DNA of 64,000 nucleotides, from the NCBI GenBank assembly GCA_040901465.1, contig JBBDYN010000053.1, positions 193,142 to 257,141 on the forward strand, given 5' to 3'. Source of the stretch: JAUSIF01 sp040901465 (lineage in GTDB: Bacteria; Pseudomonadota; Alphaproteobacteria; Rhizobiales; Xanthobacteraceae). The notes beneath the pieces were generated by a model that was not told where the DNA came from, ran no database searches, and saw nothing but the letters and a program-made list of their open reading frames with translations. Positions within the stretch are counted from its first letter, which is position 1, and every line of letters starts with the position of its first letter. This document shows positions 43,841 to 53,452 of the stretch, piece after piece. Both the position numbers and the translations under genes were made by a program.

Positions 43841-44592
43841 GTGTCGCTCCGGTGCTTTCGGTTCGCGGGCTGTGCAAGAGTTTCGGCGGTCTGGTCGTTG
43901 CGCAGAATATCGACGTCGACCTCATGCCTGGCGCTAGACTGGGGTTGATCGGGCCCAACGGCGCCGGCAAGACGACGTTCGTCAATCTGCTGACGGGAAT
44001 GCTGTCCGCTGACGCCGGTTCGATCCGGCTCGGCGGCGAGACGATCGACAAATTGAAGCCCGAGGATCGCGTACGGCGCGGGCTTGCGCGCACGCACCAG
44101 ATCAACACGCTGCTCAATGAGACAAACGTGCGCGACAACGTCGCGATCGCGATCGCGGAACGCGAGAAAATTGCCTGGCGCATGTTCCGCTTCAGCAAGG
44201 AATGGCGCGCCTGCCTCGCGGAAGCCGACAAGCGGCTGCGCGAGATTGGAATCGACGATGTCGCCGACCGGCGCGTCTTAGAGTTGCCCTACGGCAAGCA
44301 ACGGCTTCTCGAGATCGCGATTGCGCTCGCGCTGAAGCCGCGCGTGCTCCTGCTCGACGAGCCCGCCGCCGGGGTGCCGGCAGCGGAATCGCACGTGGTG
44401 CACGAGGTGCTGGAGCGTCTGCCCTCGGAAATCGCGATCCTCATCATCGAGCACGACATGGACGTGGTATTCCGCTTCGCTCGAGAGATCACGGTGCTCG
44501 TGCAGGGGCGGATTCTGACGAGCGGCGCGCCGCAGAAGATCGCGGCGGACCCCGAGGTGCGCGCGGTCTATCTCGGCCGGAGCGTCGTATGA
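43837..44592 (+). CDS. livG: Branched-chain-amino-acid-type ABC transporter ATPase (LivG family)
   Basis: This 251-residue ATPase has Walker A GLIGPNGAGKTTFVNLLTG, Walker B VLLLDEPAAGV and a switch His in IIEHDMDVVF. The signature motif is LPYGKQRLLEIAIAL; LivG proteins normally show Y-G in place of the S-G of other ABC ATPases, so this is not a defect. Its ATG at 43837 overlaps the livM stop. An out-of-frame extension of the reading frame upstream over livM is not coding. LivF follows with a 4-bp overlap. Confidence 0.95.
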   Translation: MSVAPVLSVRGLCKSFGGLVVAQNIDVDLMPGARLGLIGPNGAGKTTFVNLLTGMLSADAGSIRLGGETIDKLKPEDRVRRGLARTHQINTLLNETNVRDNVAIAIAEREKIAWRMFRFSKEWRACLAEADKRLREIGIDDVADRRVLELPYGKQRLLEIAIALALKPRVLLLDEPAAGVPAAESHVVHEVLERLPSEIAILIIEHDMDVVFRFAREITVLVQGRILTSGAPQKIAADPEVRAVYLGRSVV

Positions 44593-45302
44593 GCGTCGGC
44601 CTCGACGTGAAGGACCTGCGCGCGGGCTACGGGCTGACGGTGGTGCTCGACGGCATTTCGTTTCAGGTACCGGCGGGCGGTACGCTCGCGGTGCTCGGCC
44701 GTAACGGCGTCGGCAAGACCACGTTGCTTGCGACGCTCATGGGCCTCACCACCCTGCACGAGGGCGCGATCGTGCTCGGCGGGCAGCCGGTCCAGGCGCA
44801 GCCGACGCACCTGCGCAACGAACTCGGCCTCGGCTATGTGCCGCAGGAGCGCGAGATTTTTCCCTCGCTCACGGTAGAAGAAAATATGGCGGTCGCGTTG
44901 CGCGCGGGCGGCTGGTCGATTGACGCAGTGTTTGAGCTCTTTCCCGGCTTGAAGGCGCGTCGCAAGAACACCGGCAATCGCCTGTCCGGCGGCGAGCAGC
45001 AAATGCTTGCGATCGGGCGGGCGCTCGTGGGCGCGCCCAAGGTGCTTTTGCTCGACGAGCCGCTCGAGGGCCTAGCGCCGGTGGTGATCGAGGCGCTCAT
45101 GGAAGCGCTCGAGCGCGTGCAGAAAGAATCGCGGCTCACCATGGTGCTGGTGGAGCAGAAAGCCGAGCTCGCGCTGTCGCTCACGCAGGAAGCGATCGTG
45201 CTCGATCGCGGGCAGATCGTCTATCGCGGCGCGAGCGCTGCGCTCAACGCTGATGAGGCGAACAAGGCGCGATTGCTCGGCGTCGCGGAAAAACAGCACT
45301 AG
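44589..45302 (+). CDS. livF: Branched-chain-amino-acid-type ABC transporter ATPase (LivF family)
   Basis: This 237-residue ATPase is the last gene of the transporter operon. It has Walker A AVLGRNGVGKTTLLATLMG, the Q-loop YVPQEREIFPSLTVEEN, signature NRLSGGEQQMLAIGRAL, Walker B VLLLDEPLEGLAP and VEQ at the switch position (VLVEQKAEL), as LivF proteins have Glu-Gln there. Its ATG overlaps the livG stop. Its TAG stop uses the same CTAG tetranucleotide as the stop of the convergent dehydrogenase gene. Confidence 0.95.
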   Translation: MSVGLDVKDLRAGYGLTVVLDGISFQVPAGGTLAVLGRNGVGKTTLLATLMGLTTLHEGAIVLGGQPVQAQPTHLRNELGLGYVPQEREIFPSLTVEENMAVALRAGGWSIDAVFELFPGLKARRKNTGNRLSGGEQQMLAIGRALVGAPKVLLLDEPLEGLAPVVIEALMEALERVQKESRLTMVLVEQKAELALSLTQEAIVLDRGQIVYRGASAALNADEANKARLLGVAEKQH

Positions 45303-46258
45303 GCGGCGACCACCCGCACCGGCTTGCCGGCGAGCCAGGCGGCGATGTCTTCGACCGCTTGGCCGTAATAGAGCCGGTAGCTCTCCTCCGTCACATAGCC
45401 GAGGTGCGGCGTCGCGACCAGATTGTCGAGGCTGCGCAACGGATGTTCGGCGGGCAGCGGCTCCTTGTCGAAGACGTCGATGCCGGCACCCGAAATCCGC
45501 TTTTCCTTGAGCGCCGCGATCAATGCCTTGTCATCGACGATCGGCCCGCGCGAGGTGTTGATCAGGATCGCGTCGAGCTTCATCAGTCCAAGCTCGCGCG
45601 CGCCGATGAGGCCGCGCGTGCGGTCGCTCAGCACGGTGTGAATGGTCACGATATCGGACACGCGCAAGAGCTCGTCGAGGGAGCCTGCGCGCTCGACGCC
45701 GATCTCGGCGCAGCGCTCGGGCGTCAGATTCTGGCTCCAGGCGGAGACCTTCATGCCGAAGGCGAGGCCCGCGCGGGCGACGCGCGATCCGAGCCGGCCG
45801 AGGCCGATGACGCCGAGCCGGCGTCCGGAGACTTCGCGGCCGACGCTGACCTGCCATTTCCCGCCGCGCCGGAAGTTCTGCATCTCATGCTGGATGTGGC
45901 GCATGAGCGCGAAGATGAGACCCCAGGTGAGCTCCGCGGTCGCGACCTGCGAGCCTTCCGTGCCGCATACCAGGACGCCGCGTTCGGCGGCGGCCTTCAT
46001 GTCGATCGATGCATTCTTCATGCCGGTGGTGATCAAGAGCTTCAGCTTGGGCAGGCGGTCGAACAGCCAGCGGTCGAACGACGTGCGCTCGCGCATGGCG
46101 ATGACGATCTCGGCAGCGGCGAGCGCCTTCGCCACGGCCTCGCGGTCCTCGATGTGGTCGGTGTGGACCTTGAGCTCGACCTTGTCCGCGACCTTTTTCC
46201 AGTCGCCGAACTTGCGCGCCACGTCCTGGTAATCGTCGAGCGCCACACAGCGTAACAT
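45299..46258 (-). CDS. D-2-hydroxyacid dehydrogenase family protein
   Basis: This 319-residue NAD(P)-dependent enzyme is of the phosphoglycerate/formate dehydrogenase fold. The Rossmann motif is GVIGLGRLGSRVARAGLAFG (about residue 150), the conserved Arg is in NTSRGPIVDD, the Glu is in GIDVFDKEPLP, and the catalytic His is in VATPHLGYVTEESY. The substrate could be phosphoglycerate, glyoxylate/hydroxypyruvate or another 2-ketoacid, and the length fits the shorter GhrA/SerA-like forms without an ACT domain. The ATG at 46258 has a GGAGG. It is convergent with livF and shares its stop codon letters. Confidence 0.9.
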   Translation of the reverse strand: MLRCVALDDYQDVARKFGDWKKVADKVELKVHTDHIEDREAVAKALAAAEIVIAMRERTSFDRWLFDRLPKLKLLITTGMKNASIDMKAAAERGVLVCGTEGSQVATAELTWGLIFALMRHIQHEMQNFRRGGKWQVSVGREVSGRRLGVIGLGRLGSRVARAGLAFGMKVSAWSQNLTPERCAEIGVERAGSLDELLRVSDIVTIHTVLSDRTRGLIGARELGLMKLDAILINTSRGPIVDDKALIAALKEKRISGAGIDVFDKEPLPAEHPLRSLDNLVATPHLGYVTEESYRLYYGQAVEDIAAWLAGKPVRVVAA

Positions 46259-46442
46259 GCGGACCTCCGGGAAAACTTCGATGCGCAGGGGCGCTTATAG
46301 CCGGGGGCGGCGGTGGCGATCCACCGTTCCACACGCATGACTCTTATGGCGGGGGCGGAGGTGGCGGGGCCGCGCACAGATGAGTATATGCAGGCGGCAA
46401 ACTGGCGTGGGACGGCCACCCGGGGCGCGAAACGGATTCTCG

Positions 46443-46913
46443 ATGCTGCGTTCGATCGGCGAGTTCATTTCGGAGATCGCGGGCGGCGGCCGCGACCAGG
46501 AGAATTTCGGCGACTCGGATTTCCGCCTGGCCGCCGCGGCGCTGCTGGTTCACGTCGCCACGAGCGACAGCGCGTTCAACGAGAAGGAGCGGGAGCGGCT
46601 GCAGAACATTCTCGCCCACCGCTTCGAGCTTGGGCACGAGGAGGCCGCGCGTCTGGTCGACTCTGCGGTCAACGCCGATCTCGAGGCGGTCGATCTCTAT
46701 CAGTTCACGAGCGTCCTGAACCGCGCGTTCGACGAGGAGGGCCGCAAGCGCGTCGTCGAGATGATGTTCGAGGTCGCCTACGCCGACGGCGAGCTCAGCG
46801 AGTTCGAGGACAACGTGGTCTGGCGCGCGGCCGAGCTCATGCACGTGCCCTCGCGCGAGCGGGTGACGATCCGCCGCCAGGTGCGCGATGAAACGGCGGG
46901 GGATGAGAACTGA
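46443..46913 (+). CDS. TerB-family (tellurite-resistance-like) protein
   Basis: This 156-residue all-helical protein has the TerB fold. The repeated Asp/Glu metal sites LVHVATSDSAFNEKERERL (about residues 36-55) and FEVAYADGELSEFEDNVVW (about 112-130) are the two characteristic loops. The family name comes from tellurite resistance, but most members, including those of rhizobia, have unknown roles and appear to be metal-binding accessory proteins. I chose the ATG at 46443. A start at 46380 would add 21 low-complexity residues. It is followed 83 bp later by an amidotransferase gene. Confidence 0.83.
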   Translation: MLRSIGEFISEIAGGGRDQENFGDSDFRLAAAALLVHVATSDSAFNEKERERLQNILAHRFELGHEEAARLVDSAVNADLEAVDLYQFTSVLNRAFDEEGRKRVVEMMFEVAYADGELSEFEDNVVWRAAELMHVPSRERVTIRRQVRDETAGDEN

Positions 46914-46996
46914 AGCCACGGAGCTGCGCCAGGATGCGGCTTGAATCCTCGCCGGTTCCATGCGACCGCTGCCTTGTTACCGTTTGAATTGCCGCG

Positions 46997-47743
46997 ATGA
47001 ACAAGAACATCCTCCTCATCCTGCATCAGGAACACTCCACTCCCGGCCGCATCGCGTATCGCCTGATCGAGCGCGGATTCCGGCTCGACGCGCGCCGGCC
47101 GCGCTTCGGCGATCCGCTGCCCGAGACGATGGAGGAGCACGACGGGGTGATTGTGTTCGGCGGTCCGATGAGCGCGAACGACTCCGACGACTACGTCCGC
47201 CGCGAGATCGAGTGGGCCGAGGTGCCGCTGAAAGAGGACAAGCCGTTCTTCGGCATCTGCCTCGGTGCGCAGATTCTGGCGCGCAAGCTCGGGGCCAAGG
47301 TCGCGTTCCATCCGCAGGGCCTCGTCGAGGTCGGCTATTATCCGCTGCGAGCGACACCGGAAGGCGCGAAGCTGCTCGACTGGCCCGATCACATCTATCA
47401 ATGGCACCGCGAGGGATTCGATCTTCCGCACGGCGCGGTGCGGCTCGCCGAAAGCGACACGTTTGCGACGCAGGCGATTCAGTACGGACGCGCGGCGTTC
47501 GGCGTGCAATTCCACCCGGAGCTCACGCACCAGATGATGTGCCGCTGGACCACGCGGGGCCATGAGCGGCTGACGCTGCCCGGCGCGCAGCCGCGCCACG
47601 CGCATTTCGAAGGCCGGGCGCTGCACGACGTCAAGACGCGCGCGTGGCTCGACGCGTTCCTCGATCTGTGGAGCGGTATGATGGAGCGGCCGGAGCGGCC
47701 GGAACGCAAAGTGTCGCAAAATGCGAAGTCCGTCGCAGAATGA
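46997..47743 (+). CDS. Class I glutamine amidotransferase-like protein
   Basis: This 248-residue protein resembles the GATase1 domain of GMP synthase. The nucleophile elbow FFGICLGAQILARKLG has the Cys near residue 89, and GVQFHPELTHQMMCRW carries the catalytic His and Glu (~173). The early segment GVIVFGGPMSANDSDDYVRREIEW is typical of the stand-alone GMP-synthase-like group that acts on small molecules such as glutamyl-polyamine or unknown amines. No partner synthetase is near. The substrate is unknown. Confidence 0.9.
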   Translation: MNKNILLILHQEHSTPGRIAYRLIERGFRLDARRPRFGDPLPETMEEHDGVIVFGGPMSANDSDDYVRREIEWAEVPLKEDKPFFGICLGAQILARKLGAKVAFHPQGLVEVGYYPLRATPEGAKLLDWPDHIYQWHREGFDLPHGAVRLAESDTFATQAIQYGRAAFGVQFHPELTHQMMCRWTTRGHERLTLPGAQPRHAHFEGRALHDVKTRAWLDAFLDLWSGMMERPERPERKVSQNAKSVAE

Positions 47744-47910
47744 GACGCCGGGCGCGGAGGTAAATTCCCGTTAAAGGACGTACCTCGCGAGAAAGCGCGG
47801 AAAATCCGCAAGAAGCGGAAGCCGCGCGCGCGCGAAATTTTGGCAGAGGGATTGCTGAGGACAGGGGCAAGCCGGCATCAGGTAATGCGTAGCCGGCCGT
47901 TAATCGACGA

Positions 47911-47943
47911 GAGACGGCCGGGAGCGACCCCTCCGGTCGTCTC
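47911..47943. other. Inverted repeat between the amidotransferase gene and tRNA-Ala
   Basis: GAGACGGCCGG at 47911-47921 pairs with CCGGTCGTCTC at 47933-47943 (one G-U pair) around an 11-base loop. There is no T-run on either side, so it is not a standard terminator, but it may end transcripts from either direction with Rho. The rest of 47744-48029 shows no gene. Confidence 0.45.
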
Positions 47944-48029
47944 CCGTTCGCATTTCAGGCGCTCGAAAATTGATGCCCGCCGCGCGGGCGCGCTTAGGAG
48001 CGATTTTCGGCGGTGGTGAATTGTGGGTC

Positions 48030-48105
<76 letters not shown>

Positions 48106-48122
48106 GGTCCAGAAGCGGGCCA

Positions 48123-48150
48123 TCTATGCTGCGGCTCGAACGGGTGTCAA
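48123..48150 (-). promoter_or_regulatory. Promoter of tRNA-Ala
   Basis: On the minus strand a perfect TTGACA (-35, 48150-48145) is followed after 16 bp by CATAGA (48128-48123), and the tRNA starts about 18 nt after the -10. The same CATAGA is seen upstream of tRNA-Gly. Confidence 0.6.
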
Positions 48151-48227
48151 GGAGACGGCGGCCGGACTTCCCCCGCGCGCCGCGCACGGCTATGCATCGG
48201 CACAGGCGCATCGCGCGGGAGCAACCA

Positions 48228-48506
48228 ATGAACCCTTTCCTCTGGCTCATTCATACCCTGATCACGCTCTATATCTGGATTCTGATCGCGTCTGCGGTGC
48301 TGTCCTGGCTCGTCGCCTTCAATGTCGTGAACGCGCAAAACAACGTGGTGCGCGCGATCGGCGAGGCGCTCTACCGGCTGACAGAGCCGGCGCTGCGCCC
48401 GATCCGCAGCATCCTGCCGAGCCTCGGCGGACTCGATATTTCGCCGGTGATCCTGATCATCATCCTGTTGTTCGTCGAGCGGTTCCTGTACTGGGCATTC
48501 GCCTGA
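48228..48506 (+). CDS. YggT family integral membrane protein
   Basis: This 92-residue protein has two membrane helices (MNPFLWLIHTLITLYIWIL and PVILIIILLFVERFLYWAF) separated by the YggT signature VVRAIGEALYRLTEPALRPI. The family is linked to osmotic shock and cell-division membrane functions in bacteria and to plastid division, but its molecular role is unclear. The ATG at 48228 with GGGAG upstream marks the start, and the longer frame before it is not conserved-looking. The DUF167 gene starts directly after the stop. Confidence 0.9.
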   Translation: MNPFLWLIHTLITLYIWILIASAVLSWLVAFNVVNAQNNVVRAIGEALYRLTEPALRPIRSILPSLGGLDISPVILIIILLFVERFLYWAFA

Positions 48507-48851
48507 GTGGGCGACGCAGCCGTGCGGCCGTGGCGGCGTGTGCCCGACGGACTCGCGGTCAGCGTGCGCGTGACGCCGAAGGCTGGGCGCGATGCCATCG
48601 ATGGGATCGCGGAACTCGGCGATGGACAATGTGTGCTGAAGGTGCGCGTGCGCGCGGCGCCGGCGGACGGCGAGGCGAATGACGCGCTCAGGCGCGTGCT
48701 CGCCGGAGCGGGGGGCGTCCCACGATCTTCGGTGACACTGCTTCAGGGTGCCGCAGCGCGGCTCAAGACCTTTCGTATTGCCGGCGATCCGGCCCAATTG
48801 GCGGCGATGCTCGAGCAGGCAATCGCGGGGCAGAAGGCGACAAAGAAATGA
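48507..48851 (+). CDS. DUF167 (YggU) family protein
   Basis: This protein of up to 114 residues has the DUF167 core LAVSVRVTPKAGRDAIDGI and VLKVRVRAAPADGEANDALRRVLA, ending with the loop VTLLQGAAARLKTFRI. Function is unknown, and the fold is a small alpha/beta one. The GTG at 48507 follows the yggT stop directly, and the end overlaps folD (ATGA). The yggT-DUF167-folD order suggests one transcript. Confidence 0.9.
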   Translation: MGDAAVRPWRRVPDGLAVSVRVTPKAGRDAIDGIAELGDGQCVLKVRVRAAPADGEANDALRRVLAGAGGVPRSSVTLLQGAAARLKTFRIAGDPAQLAAMLEQAIAGQKATKK

Positions 48852-49735
48852 CGGCGAAGATTCTCGACGGCAAGGCGCTCGCGGCGGAAGTGCGCGGCAA
48901 GGTCGCCACGGAAGCGGCGCGGATTGCCAAGGCGCTGCGCCGCGCGCCGGGGCTCGCCGTCGTGCTGGTCGGCGAGAATCCGGCGAGCGAAGCTTACGTG
49001 CGAAACAAGGCGCGCTCAACGACCGAGGTCGGTATGACGTCGTTTGAGCACAAGTTGTCCGCCGACGCGTCGGAGGCGGATTTGCTCGCGCTCGTGCAAA
49101 AGCTGAACGCCGACCCGGCAGTCGACGGTATTCTCGTGCAATTGCCGCTCCCGTCGCAGATCGACTCCGCGCGCGTACTGAACGCGGTCGATCCGGCCAA
49201 GGACGTCGACGGGTTCCATCCGCTGAACGCGGGGCGGCTCGCGACCGGATTGCCGGCGCTCGCGCCCTGCACGCCGGTGGGCTGCGTCATGCTCGCGAAG
49301 AAGGGGCATGCGTCGCTCACGGGGCTTGAGGCCGTCGTGCTCGGGCGTTCGAACATCGTCGGCAAGCCGCTTGCGCAGTTGCTGCTCGCGGAAAATGCGA
49401 CGGTCACAATCGCCCATTCCCGTACGAAGGACCTCGCGGCGGTCTCGCGGCGCGCGGATCTCCTCTGTGTGGCGATCGGCAAGCCCGAATTTGTGCGCGG
49501 CGACTGGGTGAAGCCTGGCGCCACTGTGATCGACGTCGGCATCAATCGCGTGCCTGGCTCTGCTGCGGGAAAAACCAAGATCGTCGGCGACGTGGCCTAC
49601 GAAGAAGTGGCAAAGGTTGCGGGCGCAATTACGCCGGTTCCAGGCGGCGTCGGGCCGATGACGATCGCGTGTCTGCTCGTGAATACGTTGCGCGCCGCCT
49701 GCGCGCGCGCGGGGCTCAAACCGCCGGCTTTGTGA
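48848..49735 (+). CDS. folD: Methylenetetrahydrofolate dehydrogenase / cyclohydrolase
   Basis: This 295-residue bifunctional enzyme interconverts methylene-, methenyl- and formyl-tetrahydrofolate with NADP. It contains VVLVGENPASEAYVRNKAR (catalytic Tyr and Lys), DGILVQLPLPSQID, VDGFHPLNAGRL, the Rossmann motif VVLGRSNIVGKPLAQLLL, and the end PVPGGVGPMTIACLL. All family positions look intact. Its start overlaps the DUF167 stop. The formyl-folate it produces is used by PurH, encoded 26 kb away. Confidence 0.96.
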   Translation: MTAKILDGKALAAEVRGKVATEAARIAKALRRAPGLAVVLVGENPASEAYVRNKARSTTEVGMTSFEHKLSADASEADLLALVQKLNADPAVDGILVQLPLPSQIDSARVLNAVDPAKDVDGFHPLNAGRLATGLPALAPCTPVGCVMLAKKGHASLTGLEAVVLGRSNIVGKPLAQLLLAENATVTIAHSRTKDLAAVSRRADLLCVAIGKPEFVRGDWVKPGATVIDVGINRVPGSAAGKTKIVGDVAYEEVAKVAGAITPVPGGVGPMTIACLLVNTLRAACARAGLKPPAL

Positions 49736-49742
49736 AAGCCGC

Positions 49743-50252
49743 TCAGCGCGGCCAGGCGAAGGCGACTTTGTCCAGCGTCTTCGCGCCGAAGCGCTCGGTC
49801 GAGCGGGCGACGGCGCGGCCGCCGAGCGCGCGATAGAAGCTGACGGCGGGCTCGTTGTCGGAGAGTGCCCAGACCACGAGGCCGTTGTGGCCGGCCTGGT
49901 TTAGATCGCGCTTCGCCATGGAAAACAATTTCCGGCCGAAGCCGAGACCCTGATATTCGGGGCGCAGGTAAAGTTCATAGACCTCGCCGCCATAGGGCAG
50001 GCTCTTCGCGCGGTTGCGGCCGAAATTCGTGTAGCCGGCGACCTCGTCGCCGAACATCAGGAGCGCGATGCGGGAGCCGCGGCGGATCGCTGCATCCCAC
50101 CACGATGGGCCGCGGCGCGCGACGAGCTTCTCGAGTTCCGGTCCCGGGATCAGACCCAAATAGGCCGTGCGCCAAGCCTCGTCGTGGGCATCGGCCAGCG
50201 CCACGGCATCGTCCGGGCGCGCACGGCGGATTTCGATCAGGACCGTTTCCAT
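49743..50252 (-). CDS. GNAT family N-acetyltransferase
   Basis: This 169-residue GNAT enzyme has the acetyl-CoA pyrophosphate-binding motif LRPEYQGLGFGRKLF (Q-x-x-G-x-G) around residue 110, preceded by the strand GGEVYELYL and followed by GLVVWALSDNEPAVSFYRALGG. The acceptor is unknown. The ATG at 50252 begins a protein with a typical GNAT first strand, IRRARPDDAVALADA. The gene ends 7 bp from the convergent folD gene. Confidence 0.88.
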   Translation of the reverse strand: METVLIEIRRARPDDAVALADAHDEAWRTAYLGLIPGPELEKLVARRGPSWWDAAIRRGSRIALLMFGDEVAGYTNFGRNRAKSLPYGGEVYELYLRPEYQGLGFGRKLFSMAKRDLNQAGHNGLVVWALSDNEPAVSFYRALGGRAVARSTERFGAKTLDKVAFAWPR

Positions 50253-50337
50253 GGCTCTGATCGAAGCAAATCGGCCCCGCCGCTTCAAGAGTTTCGTTAA
50301 TGGACAGTTAATCCAGCGGTTTGGTGCGACCTTCCGG

Positions 50338-52167
<1,830 letters not shown>

Positions 52168-52255
52168 GGTTAATTATTTCCGGCCCGGCCGGCGCCGGAG
52201 TTCGAACGAGGGGTGCTGGATTCGGCGCCGGGTCTACAAGTTTCGCGCAAATACC

Positions 52256-53371
52256 TCAAGCGCCAGCGGGGCGGCGCCGGGGGCCCGCGCGTTGCGGGGT
52301 CGCCGACTGCACGAGCATCATCTCGCCCAAGTTCTCGGCGGTGAGCATGCCGATCAGCCGGCCGGCGGCGTCGGTCACGCCCACGACCGGCTTGCCCAGT
52401 TCGGTCAGGGCGCGAAGAGCGGTCTCGAGGCGGGCGCGCGCGGGAACCGTCGGGATTTCGGTTTCCATCACTTCGATCACGGGCGTGTCGGGGCCGCGCT
52501 CCTTGAGAGCCTTGATCATGGCGTCGCGCGTGAGCACGCCGCGCAGGCGGCCGGAGCCGTCGACCACGGGAAACTCGCGCTGCGTCGTGCTAATGAGCGC
52601 TTCGACCGCGTCGTTCACGGTCGCCTGGGTATTGAGCGTCTCGAACTTCGTGATCATCGCGTCGGCGACCAAAGTGCCGCGCGTTACAGCGCGAAGCTGT
52701 GCGTAGCTCGCTTCGCCCGAGGCCGCGAGGAACACGAAGACCGCGATCACGACGAGCGTCACGTTGCCGGTGAAAATCCCGAAAATGCCGAAGGCGACGG
52801 CGAAGGCCTGACCGACCGCGGCGGCGACCTGGGTCGCGCGCGCGTGGCCCAGGCGAATCGCCAAGAGCGCGCGCAGGACGCGGCCGCCGTCCATCGGGAA
52901 GGCAGGAATCAAGTTGAACAGCACGAGAAAGACGTTTGCCGCGGCGAGCTTCGCGACGATGGATACCGCCGGGTCCTGCAGGCGGCCGAGATCGTCGGGG
53001 TCGAGGCGCGCCCCGAGAAAGAAGATCAGGGCGGCGGCGATCACCACGTTCACCAGCGGGCCGGCGATCGCAATGACGAATTCCTCCATCGGCCTTTCGG
53101 GAATGCGCTCGAGGCTCGCGATGCCGCCGAAGAACCAGAGCGTCACGTCGTTCGTGTTGATACCGTAGCGCTTGGCGGCGAACACGTGTCCGAGCTCGTG
53201 CAGGAGCACGCACAGGAACAAAAGCGCGACGAAGACGACGCCTTCGAGCGCGGCCTCGGGGCCGCCCTGCCGGTAATAAATGAAACCGATCCAGACGAGC
53301 AGCAGGAGAAACGTGACGTGGATGCGGATGGCGGTACCCGCGACCCGGCCGACCGTGACGGACCAACCCAT
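52256..53371 (-). CDS. Site-2-protease-family metalloprotease with C-terminal CBS pair
   Basis: This 371-residue intramembrane protease has the zinc site LHELGHVFAAKRYG (HExxH, about residue 57) and the matching NLIPAFPMDGGRVLRALLA (N-x-x-P-x-x-x-x-DG), plus about five membrane segments. The last ~125 residues contain two CBS repeats (ADAMITKFETLNTQATVNDA and VLTRDAMIKALKER with VIEVMETEIPTVPARARLE) that usually bind adenosine nucleotides. The substrate is unknown. The ATG at 53371 has GGGAG 6 bp upstream, better spaced than one two codons earlier. It lies about 80 bp downstream of argG. Confidence 0.93.
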   Translation of the reverse strand: MGWSVTVGRVAGTAIRIHVTFLLLLVWIGFIYYRQGGPEAALEGVVFVALLFLCVLLHELGHVFAAKRYGINTNDVTLWFFGGIASLERIPERPMEEFVIAIAGPLVNVVIAAALIFFLGARLDPDDLGRLQDPAVSIVAKLAAANVFLVLFNLIPAFPMDGGRVLRALLAIRLGHARATQVAAAVGQAFAVAFGIFGIFTGNVTLVVIAVFVFLAASGEASYAQLRAVTRGTLVADAMITKFETLNTQATVNDAVEALISTTQREFPVVDGSGRLRGVLTRDAMIKALKERGPDTPVIEVMETEIPTVPARARLETALRALTELGKPVVGVTDAAGRLIGMLTAENLGEMMLVQSATPQRAGPRRRPAGA

Positions 53372-53452
53372 GAACATCTCCCGTGGGCCGCCGGGGCCCC
53401 ACCTTAGCTAGGCATCGTACCCCAAGGCCGCCAGAGCGGGCAGGGGCGCGTC

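Noticed and set aside
42631..44592. 653-residue frame suggesting a permease-ATPase fusion
   Set aside because: The part before 43837 is an out-of-frame reading of livH/livM with Arg-rich sequence. The LivG ATG overlapping the livM stop is the real start.
43837..44592. Apparent missing LSGGQ signature in LivG, which might mean a defective ATPase
   Set aside because: LivG-family ATPases normally have a Y-G variant at this position. Walker A, Walker B and the switch His are intact.
47911..47943. Intrinsic terminator for tRNA-Ala or the amidotransferase gene
   Set aside because: The stem is good but no T-run follows on either strand. It is listed only as an inverted repeat.
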